Shown in pieces: positions 27,834-35,680 of a DNA stretch of 64,000 nucleotides. Every line of letters starts with the position of its first letter. The first letter of the stretch is position 1. The stretch lies in contig NZ_FYEG01000001.1 of assembly GCF_900187855.1 (NCBI RefSeq), forward strand, positions 372,001 through 436,000. The letters run 5' to 3'. The notes beneath the pieces are model-generated. The model was not told the origin of the DNA. It was given only the letters and a program-made list of their open reading frames with translations, and made no database searches. This DNA comes from Actinomyces minihominis. GTDB taxonomy: Bacteria; Actinomycetota; Actinomycetes; Actinomycetales; Actinomycetaceae. The position numbers were made by a program, and so were the translations under genes.

Positions 27834-28871
27834 CTAACCGATGAGGGCGAGCAGGCGGAAGAAAATCGAGACCGCAAACGGCAGTGCCGACAGCACGGTG
27901 AACGTCACCGTCCACTTCGGGAACATCGCCAGGATGGCAATGAACTCACGCAGCTTGGCACTGGCCCAGAAGTAACGCACTGAACGTGCCCCCACGGCGT
28001 TCCCCGGCAGACCCTGCTGGCTCATCAGCAGCGCGGCCCTGAAGGCATGGAAGTCACTGCTGACCACCATCCACGGCCCGTTCACCCCACGCGCCGCTAT
28101 CAGCTCCGAAGTGAACTCCAGGTTCTCTTCCGTCGAAGCCGAACGGTTCTCCACCACCAGCTCTGCAACCCCGCCTCCAGCTACCTCCGGCAGCCCGGAG
28201 TCGAGGACGTAGCGACCCATCGCCTCACCCTCTGCAACAACCTCGTCGCTTCCCTTCCCCCCGGAAACAACCAGCAGCGGCGCCTGCCACTTTCGCAGCG
28301 ACTTACGGTACATCTCGAGACCAAGATCCAGGCGGCGTGCCAACAGTGGCGGAACCCGGTCCCCAATCAGACCGGAACCCAAGACCACGACCACCTCGCC
28401 CGGCCTAGCCCAACGTCGCGCCCACACACCGTAGATGCCCGAGTAAAGCAGGTAGGAAAACAGCGTGAAGCCGAAGAAGAAAATGGGCAGAACCAGCAGC
28501 ATCAAGTCCACCTCCAGTGCACGGTTATTGCCGAACACAGCGATTAGTCCCAGGGCAAGGTAGCCCAGAATCCCAGCTCCCACGGCCAGGGAAAGCGAGT
28601 GGGACACACTGAGCCCCTCACGAATCAGCAGTACCACCCCGGCCCAGATCAGGAACACTGCCACACCCAGCACAGTCAGCGCCGCCACCACCAGGAATGC
28701 CAAAAGCACCCACGGGGCCGTCTCTTCACTGATGACACCGGAGACACTGAACAGCAGTGGCACCAGCCCCATCACCAGCGAGAACAGCGTGAGACCCAAC
28801 CCCACAGCAGCCCGCATTCGCCGCGGATTACGCAGCGTCACCACCAGGGTGTAAACCGCCAGCACCAACAC
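27834..28871 (-). CDS. YdcF-like membrane protein (DUF218)
   Basis: Membrane protein of about 345 aa. Four or five hydrophobic helices in the first 150 residues are followed by a DUF218 domain: VVVLGSGL, VSGGKGSDEVVAEG, ENRSASTEENL and VVSSDFHAFRA, the standard YdcF motifs, then a last hydrophobic helix. DUF218 proteins are linked to envelope biogenesis (ElyC, SanA), but the reaction is unknown. The GTG at 28871 is the first start in the frame; a CTG at 28898, 9 bp after a GAGGGG, would add nine residues and complete the first helix. It follows the aldo/keto reductase gene. Confidence 0.85.
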   Translation of the reverse strand: MLVLAVYTLVVTLRNPRRMRAAVGLGLTLFSLVMGLVPLLFSVSGVISEETAPWVLLAFLVVAALTVLGVAVFLIWAGVVLLIREGLSVSHSLSLAVGAGILGYLALGLIAVFGNNRALEVDLMLLVLPIFFFGFTLFSYLLYSGIYGVWARRWARPGEVVVVLGSGLIGDRVPPLLARRLDLGLEMYRKSLRKWQAPLLVVSGGKGSDEVVAEGEAMGRYVLDSGLPEVAGGGVAELVVENRSASTEENLEFTSELIAARGVNGPWMVVSSDFHAFRAALLMSQQGLPGNAVGARSVRYFWASAKLREFIAILAMFPKWTVTFTVLSALPFAVSIFFRLLALIG

Positions 28872-28954
28872 CGGCGACCAGTAGATGATCGAGCTCAGTG
28901 GTCCATCCCCTCGTTAGTTATCCAAGCAGCAGGTCAGCCATTCAGCACCAACCC

Positions 28955-29911
28955 CTAGGCACCGATATTCTCTGGATTGAGTCCCTCAGAAAGTCGGTTC
29001 AACAGTTCCAAATTCGAAGGGGTGAGTTGAATGGTCACCCCTTCCATCAGCGGCCCGACCTGGGCTGCCGAACGGGCCGATGCCACGGGAGCTGTGACTG
29101 TCGGGTTTTCCAGCAGCCAGGCAACCGCCACAGCAGCCGGGTCAACGTTGTGTTCGGATGCAATCTGGCGAACTGCTTCCACCACCTCGAAGGCACGTTC
29201 ACCAGCATGGCGATTCACCGTTCCGGCCCGCTCACCGACAATCGCCGCGGTGCTCGCGTACTTGCCCGTCAGCAGACCCCCGGCCAGAGACCAGTAGGTC
29301 ATGACCCCCAGCGAGAACTCTTCGACAACCGGCTGCCACTCTGTTTCATACTTGACCCGGTTCAGCAGGTTATAGGGGGGCTGCAATGCCACGGGACGGG
29401 CAACACCCTGCCGATCAGCCTCTGCGATCCAGTTTCTGATCTGCTCGGGGGTCATGTTGGAGAGGCCGACCTCTCGGATTCTTCCAGCCGCCTGCTCCTC
29501 GGCAAACACCTCTACAGACTCTGCCACCGGGGTTTCCGGATCGAACTTGTGGGCGTAGTAGAGATCGATGTAATCAGTTCCAAGTCGGCGAAGTGAGCCT
29601 TCGACACCGCGACGCACTGCCGCGACTGACAGCTCACCGGAAGGCTTCATGAACCCAACCTTGCTGGCAATCACCAGTTCCTCGCGGGGTCGACCGGAAA
29701 GCCAGTGGCCGATCATCTCCTCTGATTCCCCACCGACATTGCCCGCCTTGTGGCGCCCGTATACATCGGCGGTATCTATGAAGTTCCCACCGTTCTCCGT
29801 GTACTCATCGAGGACGGAGCAGGCACCTGCCAGATCAGCAGTCCACCCAAATGAGTTGGTGCCTAGGCAGAGGGGATAGACATCGAGGTTCGAGAGGCCA
29901 ATAGCTGTCAT
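28955..29911 (-). CDS. Aldo/keto reductase
   Basis: NADPH-dependent oxidoreductase of 318 aa. The catalytic tetrad is visible: Asp and Tyr in FIDTADVYG, Lys in VIASKVGF and His in LYYAHKFD. The C-terminal cofactor-binding region is typical of the YajO/Gcy-like branch. The ATG at 29911 follows a strong GGAGGAG ribosome-binding site; the frame continues 38 codons upstream into the preceding gene. Substrate unknown. It follows the Asp-box protein gene by 28 bp and precedes the YdcF-like gene. Confidence 0.92.
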   Translation of the reverse strand: MTAIGLSNLDVYPLCLGTNSFGWTADLAGACSVLDEYTENGGNFIDTADVYGRHKAGNVGGESEEMIGHWLSGRPREELVIASKVGFMKPSGELSVAAVRRGVEGSLRRLGTDYIDLYYAHKFDPETPVAESVEVFAEEQAAGRIREVGLSNMTPEQIRNWIAEADRQGVARPVALQPPYNLLNRVKYETEWQPVVEEFSLGVMTYWSLAGGLLTGKYASTAAIVGERAGTVNRHAGERAFEVVEAVRQIASEHNVDPAAVAVAWLLENPTVTAPVASARSAAQVGPLMEGVTIQLTPSNLELLNRLSEGLNPENIGA

Positions 29912-29939
29912 TTCTCCTCCAGCGAGATACGTGCTGGGT

Positions 29940-30974
29940 TTAGCCCCAGCTAAGGCCCCCATCGTAGCTGCGCACCAGCGCATCGCCACCCCACAGCCAC
30001 AGGCCGCCATCCGGTGCGAAAGCAAGTGAAGTCTGTCCGCCGCCCATCGCTGTCACGGTTGCACCTGATGCTCCCTGAGCGCCAGAGACACATGCGGTCT
30101 GCGTCATCTGCAGACCATCGACACCAGTTCCGTACGAGGTCAGGACTGCACCATCACAGTCGGGAGCATTGACGGAAGCAACGAAGACATTGGTTCCACC
30201 CACAACCACAGAGTCGGGGGTTCCGCCGGCAGCAGCCAGCGTTCCCTCGTCACCAACCCAGTTGGCACCATTATCGGTCGAGACGCGCAGGGCCCCGTCT
30301 TCACAAAGAACAGCCATGGGGCCTTCTGCACCAACCGACTGCCGAGCAATCGTGCATCCAGCATCAACGGCAATGCCGCCTGCTCCTAGAAGCACGGTGG
30401 GCTGGGCCGGATCAACCCGCCACAGGTTCTCCGTCTCCAGGGGAAGCCAAGTGGTAGTTCCTACCACTGACGAACCCGCGGACAGCTGCGAACATTCCTG
30501 TGCGTTGTATCCGAGCGCCCCGACTAGGCCATCGCCAATATCAACCAGACGGTTCAAAGACACCATGGGCAACGTTGCCCCCAGGTTGTCGCCCGTCCAT
30601 GTCGCGCCGGCATCAAACGAAGTCTCAACCACGGCTTCCACCGTCGGGCACGGGCCAGTCAGACCACGCAGCACCGTGTCCCCACCTAGTGCAACCATCA
30701 CCCGGTTTAGCTCAGCAACGGGCTGCACCGTAACGACAACTTCCTCGTCACCATCGGCATCTTCGGCGGGCTCTTCAGGAATCCCAGACGACTGTGGCTC
30801 TTCAGACTGTTGCGCCGGGTTGTATCCCGGTGTCCCACCGGCACCCTCGACAGTCTTACCCGCCTTAGAAATTACCAGCACTGAAAGAGCAACCGTCAGC
30901 GCAACAAGCACCCCGATCGCCAGGACCTTAATCCATGTCGAGCTTGAACGAATGCCTGCGTTTTGACGTGCCAT
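29940..30974 (-). CDS. Membrane-anchored Asp-box (BNR-like) beta-propeller protein
   Basis: Protein of 344 aa, not recognised as a named family. A basic N-terminus and one transmembrane helix (about residues 15-36) are followed by an acidic Pro/Glu/Ser linker (about 45-80) and an extracellular domain with at least three Asp-box motifs: SFDAGATWTG, STDNGANWVG and SYDGGLSWG, the last right at the C-terminus. Asp boxes mark sialidase- or sortilin-like beta-propellers, but no catalytic arginine triad is evident, so enzymatic activity is not supported. Its ATG overlaps the stop of the upstream gene (TAATG). Confidence 0.75.
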   Translation of the reverse strand: MARQNAGIRSSSTWIKVLAIGVLVALTVALSVLVISKAGKTVEGAGGTPGYNPAQQSEEPQSSGIPEEPAEDADGDEEVVVTVQPVAELNRVMVALGGDTVLRGLTGPCPTVEAVVETSFDAGATWTGDNLGATLPMVSLNRLVDIGDGLVGALGYNAQECSQLSAGSSVVGTTTWLPLETENLWRVDPAQPTVLLGAGGIAVDAGCTIARQSVGAEGPMAVLCEDGALRVSTDNGANWVGDEGTLAAAGGTPDSVVVGGTNVFVASVNAPDCDGAVLTSYGTGVDGLQMTQTACVSGAQGASGATVTAMGGGQTSLAFAPDGGLWLWGGDALVRSYDGGLSWG

Positions 30975-31372
30975 TAAAGCGCCTCACCCACCGCAATCTT
31001 TGACCTTCTTGGGACAAACAGTCTCATCGGCCGGTCTCCCCTGCGCTTAGCTTCTTGGCGGCGCACCAGGGCCCGACTAGGGAAGGGAATAACATCCGCA
31101 CTCCCAGCTTCATCACTCTGAATCGAGTGATGATGCGCAGTCGCAGTCTCATGCGATGTAACGTCGAACATGCTGCAAATGGCCTTGAGGAAGTCCGCGG
31201 TCACCTGCGCTGCTGGAACCAGTTCATCCCGTGAGTGCTTGTAGATAGCCTTGGACTGACGGAACGGGTCAATCACGTCAAGTTCACTAGAGCTCTGAGG
31301 CGGGGGCAGGAGGCCACGCTTCTGATTGATTATGTCGAGAGCCCACGTCACTCCGGGTACAGAGCACTTCAT
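30974..31372 (-). CDS. Hypothetical protein, probably truncated at the N-terminus
   Basis: Open frame of 132 aa with no recognised domain. It ends in a basic segment (ALVRRQEAKRRGDRPMRLFV) and its stop overlaps the ATG of the Asp-box gene, so the C-terminal part is probably a genuine, coupled gene. The first 30 or so codons are antisense to the RelA/SpoT remnant on the plus strand, which suggests that the original 5' end was lost at a rearrangement junction near 31250-31330. An internal ATG at 31171 is an alternative start. No function can be assigned. Confidence 0.5.
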   Translation of the reverse strand: MKCSVPGVTWALDIINQKRGLLPPPQSSSELDVIDPFRQSKAIYKHSRDELVPAAQVTADFLKAICSMFDVTSHETATAHHHSIQSDEAGSADVIPFPSRALVRRQEAKRRGDRPMRLFVPRRSKIAVGEAL

Positions 31373-31657
31373 CTAGAGGTTGAGAGGAATGGACGGACGA
31401 TTGAGGTGCAGCTGCGGTCGGCCGCGATGCACATGTGGGCAGAAACTGCAGAGGCCATGGGGGATCTTCTCGGCCTCAACTTCAAGTGGGACGGTGATAC
31501 GCCAGTGCATGAGCTGCTCCGCCTTGTCTCGAAAGCGCAGCACGCCGAAGAGAGTGACTCCTCTCTAGATGAACACGAACTCAGCCAACGAACATTGCTA
31601 ACAGGCGAAGTCGCTGGTTTACTGAAGCAACAAGTAGAGGGAGAGGGGCCATCGTGA
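31235..31657 (+). pseudogene. Truncated RelA/SpoT (ppGpp synthetase) domain protein
   Basis: Remnant of a small alarmone synthetase. From about 31322 the frame encodes IDYVESPRHSGYRALHLEVE, then NGRTIEVQLRSAAMHMWAET, the second half of the RelA/SpoT nucleotidyltransferase fold, and a helical tail. The first half, with the ATP-binding and catalytic residues, is missing; upstream sequence belongs to the opposing gene. The ORF can be read from a GTG at 31235, but only the part after about 31320 resembles the family. Its stop overlaps the GTG of the small partner gene. Without the N-terminal half it should not make ppGpp. Confidence 0.8.
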
Positions 31658-31908
31658 GTGTGGACATACGCCATTTCCTCCTTGTCTATGACCGTCGCAA
31701 GGATGAACTTGTCGAAGTGCATGAGTTCGAAGATATCGATAAGGCGACCGCTGCGTATGAGCAGGTTGAGGAGCGCATTAGGGTTGGGTCAGATTGGATT
31801 GATGTCGTCTTGGTCGGGTCAGACTCCCTAGAGTCAGTCAAGATAACGCACTCCAACTACTTCACTGGGAACGCTAAGCGCCGCGTACGCGAGCTTCTAT
31901 CGCTTTAG
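31654..31908 (+). CDS. Small conserved partner of RelA/SpoT-domain genes
   Basis: Protein of 84 aa, IRHFLLVYDRRKDELVEVHE at the start, with a compact alpha/beta pattern and no membrane segment. From memory, similar small proteins follow single-domain RelA/SpoT genes in actinobacteria; their function is unknown and an antitoxin or regulatory role is speculation. The GTG start overlaps the stop of the RelA remnant (GTGA), with GAGAGGGG upstream. It overlaps the convergent YchJ-like gene by 12 bp. The frame is intact although its partner is broken. Confidence 0.65.
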   Translation: MSVDIRHFLLVYDRRKDELVEVHEFEDIDKATAAYEQVEERIRVGSDWIDVVLVGSDSLESVKITHSNYFTGNAKRRVRELLSL

Positions 31909-32262
31909 TGGGCTTACGCCCTCTTCCTGATCAGAACTCGGCTCATCGACGGCTCCGTCGACGTAGTACCAGCGCCCGTCCTCCCGCACAAAGTTGGAGC
32001 GTTCATGCATGACCTGGATGCCATCATTGGTTAGGTAGGTGGCACGGAACTCCACGATACCTTCGGTGTCATCCGTCCCGCCGGCCCGTGTGTCGAGGAT
32101 CTGCAGGCCGCGCCAGACCGGGTTGCCCGAAAGGTCTAGGTTCGCTGGACGCGTGCTGGGATGCCAGGATGCAAGTAGCCAGTCGCGGTCACCTTCCTTG
32201 AATGCGCTGAAGCGCGACCTCATGAGTTCTTCGGCAGTGTTGGGCCAGGTCTTGGGGGACAT
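31897..32262 (-). CDS. YchJ-like (UPF0225) NTF2-fold protein lacking its zinc motif
   Basis: Protein of 121 aa matching the NTF2-like core of the YchJ/UPF0225 family: NTAEELMRSRFSAFKEGDRD, VEFRATYL and RWYYVDGAV. Family members normally start with a SEC-C-type CPCGSG...CC zinc motif about 20 residues before TAEELMRSR. Here the frame upstream reads RCPSPSPSRT with only one cysteine, and the ATG at 32262, preceded by AGAGGA 6 bp away, starts after that point. It is therefore either a shortened variant or a decayed gene. It converges with the RelA-partner gene. Function unknown. Confidence 0.7.
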   Translation of the reverse strand: MSPKTWPNTAEELMRSRFSAFKEGDRDWLLASWHPSTRPANLDLSGNPVWRGLQILDTRAGGTDDTEGIVEFRATYLTNDGIQVMHERSNFVREDGRWYYVDGAVDEPSSDQEEGVSPLKR

Positions 32263-32734
32263 CGGTAATCCTCTGGGTGTTCGCGAAGGGCTTGGTGACG
32301 GACAACGCGAGCGTACATGTCGCTGCGGGTTTGCAGCGACGAGGACCGCCCGCCATGGCGCGCAGTGGACTTCCTGGATTAGAGGACCGCGGCTCACTGA
32401 GCAAGACCAGTTCGTGGGTCGAATCTCCTAGTCTGCCGAGCAGTTGGGTGACACAGCCGGATGCCGGCTGGAAACCTTACGAAGAAGTGTGCCCGATGAC
32501 TACCGTCGAGGTCTTCATTGAGCGCTCTGGTGTCGCGCTCGCCCAAGACGGATCATCATGAGTTGTTCGACCGTGTTATCGCCAGTGTTGCCCTCGGCAA
32601 CACCGATGACTATCTGCGCAATCACGGTTTCCTCGCCGAGTCGATGCGGTGTTGGGGCCGCGGCGCCTTCGCGTTGCAGTTAGGCTTGGTGTGCATCTGT
32701 CCCGGGAGACTGATGCACAGTGGAGGAGGGGCCG
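32263..32734. other. Intergenic stretch without a convincing gene
   Basis: This gap upstream of the PH-like gene holds the decayed front of the YchJ-like gene, a perfect 8-bp hairpin GTCGCTGC/GCAGCGAC (32319-32326 and 32333-32340) and a perfect 7-bp hairpin CAGCCGG-ATG-CCGGCTG (32454-32470). A 74-codon frame at 32518-32742 resembles nothing I know and has no clear ribosome-binding site. The promoter for the PH-like gene presumably lies here. Confidence 0.5.
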
Positions 32735-33328
32735 ATGAGTGAGTACAGCCTGCAACCCAACGAGGTCGTGTTGCTGCGGAAGGAACACGTTTCCCAAGAG
32801 GCTGGTCGCAAGATCATTCAAGTTGACCTCATTCTCACCAACCTGCACATCGTTGCCTCCCAGAGGGGGATGTTCGGTGGGGTGAAGTCTACGATGCTGT
32901 ATCCGCTGGACCAGGTGAAAGTCTTCAGAGACCAGGTGCAAGCCATCCCGGAAGGGCAGGGGCGTCATGACGGGACTCTGAGAATCTACTTCTACCAGGG
33001 TGAAGCGTGCTTCCGCCTTCAAAATCGGCGTGAGGCGATGCTGTGGGCGGAGAAGATTGATGAAGCCATTACTGGGCGACCCGCTGCAGTGAACTCGACG
33101 TGCTCGGAGGCGCTGCCTGGCGCTGAAACCGTTGCTAACGTCATCAAGGACACGGTCGGAGTCTTCAAAAAGAGCTTCGGTATCGGTTCCAAGAACTCTG
33201 GTTCCGCCACCGATGAACCCCAGCAGGTCGCGGGGGCCTGTCGAAGCTGTGGAGCTGCTGTCGCGACCGTGAGAAACCAGGTGGCTACCTGCAGCTACTG
33301 CGGGACCGTCCAACGGATTGATGGTTAG
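32735..33328 (+). CDS. Bacterial PH/GRAM-like domain protein with C-terminal zinc ribbon
   Basis: Protein of 197 aa. Residues 1 to about 110 fit a PH/GRAM-like beta-sandwich (LQPNEVVLLRKEHV, LILTNLHIVASQRG, YPLDQVKVF) ending in a helix (REAMLWAEKIDEAI), a domain often seen in envelope-stress proteins. A linker leads to a zinc ribbon at the C-terminus, CRSCG-x13-CSYCG. The ATG at 32735 follows GGAGGAGGG; the frame extends 5 codons earlier. The SPFH gene follows 10 bp later, and a coiled-coil membrane protein after that, so the three look like one unit. Domain calls are from motifs only. Confidence 0.75.
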   Translation: MSEYSLQPNEVVLLRKEHVSQEAGRKIIQVDLILTNLHIVASQRGMFGGVKSTMLYPLDQVKVFRDQVQAIPEGQGRHDGTLRIYFYQGEACFRLQNRREAMLWAEKIDEAITGRPAAVNSTCSEALPGAETVANVIKDTVGVFKKSFGIGSKNSGSATDEPQQVAGACRSCGAAVATVRNQVATCSYCGTVQRIDG

Positions 33329-33338
33329 GGGGTAGCGG

Positions 33339-34418
33339 ATGACCGTCGTTCAAGCATTCGCTGGAGGGCTGATCGATCAATGGAGTGAGATCGTGACTGC
33401 CGATGGGTTCGATGAGCACACCGTTGTCTCACCTGGGGTGTTCCGCGGCAATTGGGCAGGTGAGGGCGGCCTCGGCGAAGTTGTTGACGGGTCGCAGATT
33501 TATGTTCCTGAGAATACGGCCGCCTTTGTGTTCAGCGGAAACGGCGTAGAAGCGATCATGGGTATTCCGGGCGGATATGTTTACCACACCGGTCCACCGT
33601 TGCAACAGGGGGAATCGCTGGGGACCACCCTCGGCCGCGTGGCGCAAATGGCCATGCAGAGACGGGTGCGCAGCGACCTTCGGACCGTTGCGTTCATCAA
33701 CCTACGTGAGATTCGCGGCCTCAAGTGGGGAACCCCGCGACCCGTGCTCTTCCATGACAACGCATACGGGACCGACCTCGAAATCACCGCCTTCGGGACG
33801 TATTCGCTCAGGGTGGTGGACCCCATCACCTTCGTGCAGCAGTTCATCCCCGCCAACACCCACTCCTACACGTTTGCGGACCCTGAGTCTCGCCAGACGC
33901 TTGCCTCGGAGCTGCTGCAGTCGTTCGCAGTTGCGGTCAACTCGCTGTCTGCCAGCTACCGGATTTCTGAACTGCCGTCGAGGACGAACGAGGTGGTCGC
34001 CGCGATGATGTCTCCCGATGGTGTAGCGGCGAGCTGGCTCTATCGGTTTGGTATGCAGCTCAGTAGCGTGGCGGTGGAGAGCCTGGAGTTTTCGCCCTCG
34101 TCCCGCAGGCTGGTGGAGGAGTATTCCCGTAGGCGAATGCACAAGGCTGCAGATGCAAGCGGCGCCACCTATGAGGCCGCGGTGACATTTCAGCAGCAGG
34201 TCGTCGACGGGATTCGCAACGTTGGCTTTGCTGGAGTGTCGAAGATGTTGGGGGGTCAAGGGCGTGATGCGGGCGCAGAGGGTGCTGTGGAGGGCGCAGG
34301 TAAGAAGAGTGTTGGCGACCAAAGCATTATGCTGCGTGGCTTGCGGCGTCAGCGCGACAGGGGCACTCTGACGGCCGCTGAGTATGAGGCGAGGAAGCGG
34401 GAAATCCTGGGGGATTAG
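33339..34418 (+). CDS. SPFH-domain protein (YdjI/COG4260-like) with C-terminal SHOCT motif
   Basis: Protein of 359 aa similar to the YdjI 'virion core'/SPFH group. The N-terminal two thirds form the SPFH-like region (DGSQIYVPENTAAFVFSGNG, then PVLFHDNAYGTDLEITAFGT and VVDPITFVQQF), followed by a helical segment and a SHOCT motif at the end (LRRQRDRGTLTAAEYEARK, residues about 335-356). COG4260 members usually end in a zinc ribbon; here the ribbon sits on the product of the preceding gene instead. SPFH proteins form membrane-associated oligomers. A role in membrane stress or scaffolding is inference from relatives found near PspA-type systems; no pspA gene is in the window. Confidence 0.78.
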   Translation: MTVVQAFAGGLIDQWSEIVTADGFDEHTVVSPGVFRGNWAGEGGLGEVVDGSQIYVPENTAAFVFSGNGVEAIMGIPGGYVYHTGPPLQQGESLGTTLGRVAQMAMQRRVRSDLRTVAFINLREIRGLKWGTPRPVLFHDNAYGTDLEITAFGTYSLRVVDPITFVQQFIPANTHSYTFADPESRQTLASELLQSFAVAVNSLSASYRISELPSRTNEVVAAMMSPDGVAASWLYRFGMQLSSVAVESLEFSPSSRRLVEEYSRRRMHKAADASGATYEAAVTFQQQVVDGIRNVGFAGVSKMLGGQGRDAGAEGAVEGAGKKSVGDQSIMLRGLRRQRDRGTLTAAEYEARKREILGD

Positions 34419-34528
34419 CGGGACCTAGGGAGGATGGTGTGCTCGGGGCGCGGCTTTGTGCTCGGGTTCGGTTCGGCCGGGTGGCGGTTCGTCACCCGAA
34501 TGTCGGGATTACTCTCTACGCTGTACGT

Positions 34529-35476
34529 ATGAGTGATCCCCAGTTGCGTAACTTTGGTGTTGAACCGCAGCAGCCGGTCTCCGGCGCTGGCCATTCACAG
34601 GCGGACGAGGGTGCGGCGCCTGGTGGCGGGGCCGCCGGTGGTTCGTCGGGCACCCAACCGGCGGGGTGGACGCCGAACACGGCGCAACCAATCAAACTAG
34701 CATTTGCTTTAGGGGCGGTGCCACAGCGGGTTATGCCTCAACTTCGGAAGGTCGCTGCCGGGTTCAGTGCACCGCGGGTGCGGGGACGGGGTGCAGGGCC
34801 CGGGGTCCCGTATAAGGCGCCGAAAGCCAAGAAGCCGTGGTACAAGAGGTGGTGGGTGTGGGTGCTCGGCGTGATCTTGGTTTGGGTGTTCTTTAGCAAT
34901 TTGGGTGGCGGGAGTTCTTCTGGGGACTCGTCGACTGGTATGCGAGGGGCGGACTCGCAAACTGAGAACGTGCTGACGGAAGACACGCAACGAGCCGCGC
35001 GGGAGGCAGATGCGGCTGAGGCGGCGGCAGCGGAGAAGGAGGCGGCGGCGGCAGCAGAGAAGGAGGCGGCGGCTGCGGCCGAAGTTGCTGCAGCGGAGAA
35101 AGAGGCGGCGGAGGCGGCTGCGGCCGAAGCTGCCGTCGTGGAGCCTGCGGGGCCAACGGATGCGGAGCGCTCGGAGGCATTGGACTTTAGGCTCCGCGAG
35201 ATTTTCGGTGGTGTCTCTTCGATGACTGAGCTCATTGGAGCACTTCCGGGCGAGTGGCCCGGTTACGTACAGGGAGTCAGAGTCGAAGGCGACCTGGCGT
35301 ACTTCACGCTCCAAGTTGACCGGAACACGGCTAGCGGCCAGCAGTTGGGAGTCGATGCCGCTCAGGCCCTTTCGACTCTGTTCGGACAGGAGGACCTAGA
35401 GGGGATTAACTGGATCATTGTCGAGGACGGGACCGGCGTGGTCATCGATCAGAAGCAGCCGAACCCTCTCTTTTAG
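34529..35476 (+). CDS. Single-pass membrane protein with Ala/Glu coiled coil
   Basis: Protein of 315 aa, not a recognised family. A Gly/Pro/Ala-rich N-terminus (1-100) is followed by a basic KAKKPWYKRWW anchor, one transmembrane helix (about 108-123), an acidic and strongly Ala/Glu-repetitive helix (about 150-205, EKEAAAAAE-type repeats) and a globular C-terminal domain of about 100 residues of unknown fold. The ATG at 34529 is preferred over the frame's first start at 34439 because upstream codons read as Arg/Val-rich filler. It lies 110 bp after the SPFH gene and may be the membrane partner of that pair. Confidence 0.72.
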   Translation: MSDPQLRNFGVEPQQPVSGAGHSQADEGAAPGGGAAGGSSGTQPAGWTPNTAQPIKLAFALGAVPQRVMPQLRKVAAGFSAPRVRGRGAGPGVPYKAPKAKKPWYKRWWVWVLGVILVWVFFSNLGGGSSSGDSSTGMRGADSQTENVLTEDTQRAAREADAAEAAAAEKEAAAAAEKEAAAAAEVAAAEKEAAEAAAAEAAVVEPAGPTDAERSEALDFRLREIFGGVSSMTELIGALPGEWPGYVQGVRVEGDLAYFTLQVDRNTASGQQLGVDAAQALSTLFGQEDLEGINWIIVEDGTGVVIDQKQPNPLF

Positions 35477-35680
35477 GTGGGGTCTGGCGGACTTCGTGAC
35501 GTCTGGCCTAGGGGTCCAAAGCGGGACTTCTGACCCGCGCTGTCCGGCTGCATCGCGCGGGCGTCCTCGGTCTTAGAAGAATTCCTATTGGAATTGCGTG
35601 GTGAGCGGGATGTGGTCCGAGCGTGCGAGTAGCCACGAGGAATCTGACTCAAATGTGCCTCGCGAAAGTAGACTGCTGCA

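Noticed and set aside
32518-32742. 74-codon plus-strand frame before the PH-like gene
   Set aside because: No ribosome-binding site, no recognisable domain, and it runs into the ribosome-binding site of the next gene.
32576-33313. 245-codon minus-strand frame opposite the PH-like gene
   Set aside because: No domain similarity; the plus-strand frame has clear PH-like and zinc-ribbon motifs.
34709-35314. Ala/Ser/Pro-rich minus-strand frames opposite the coiled-coil protein
   Set aside because: They are shadows of the GC-rich Ala/Glu codon repeats.
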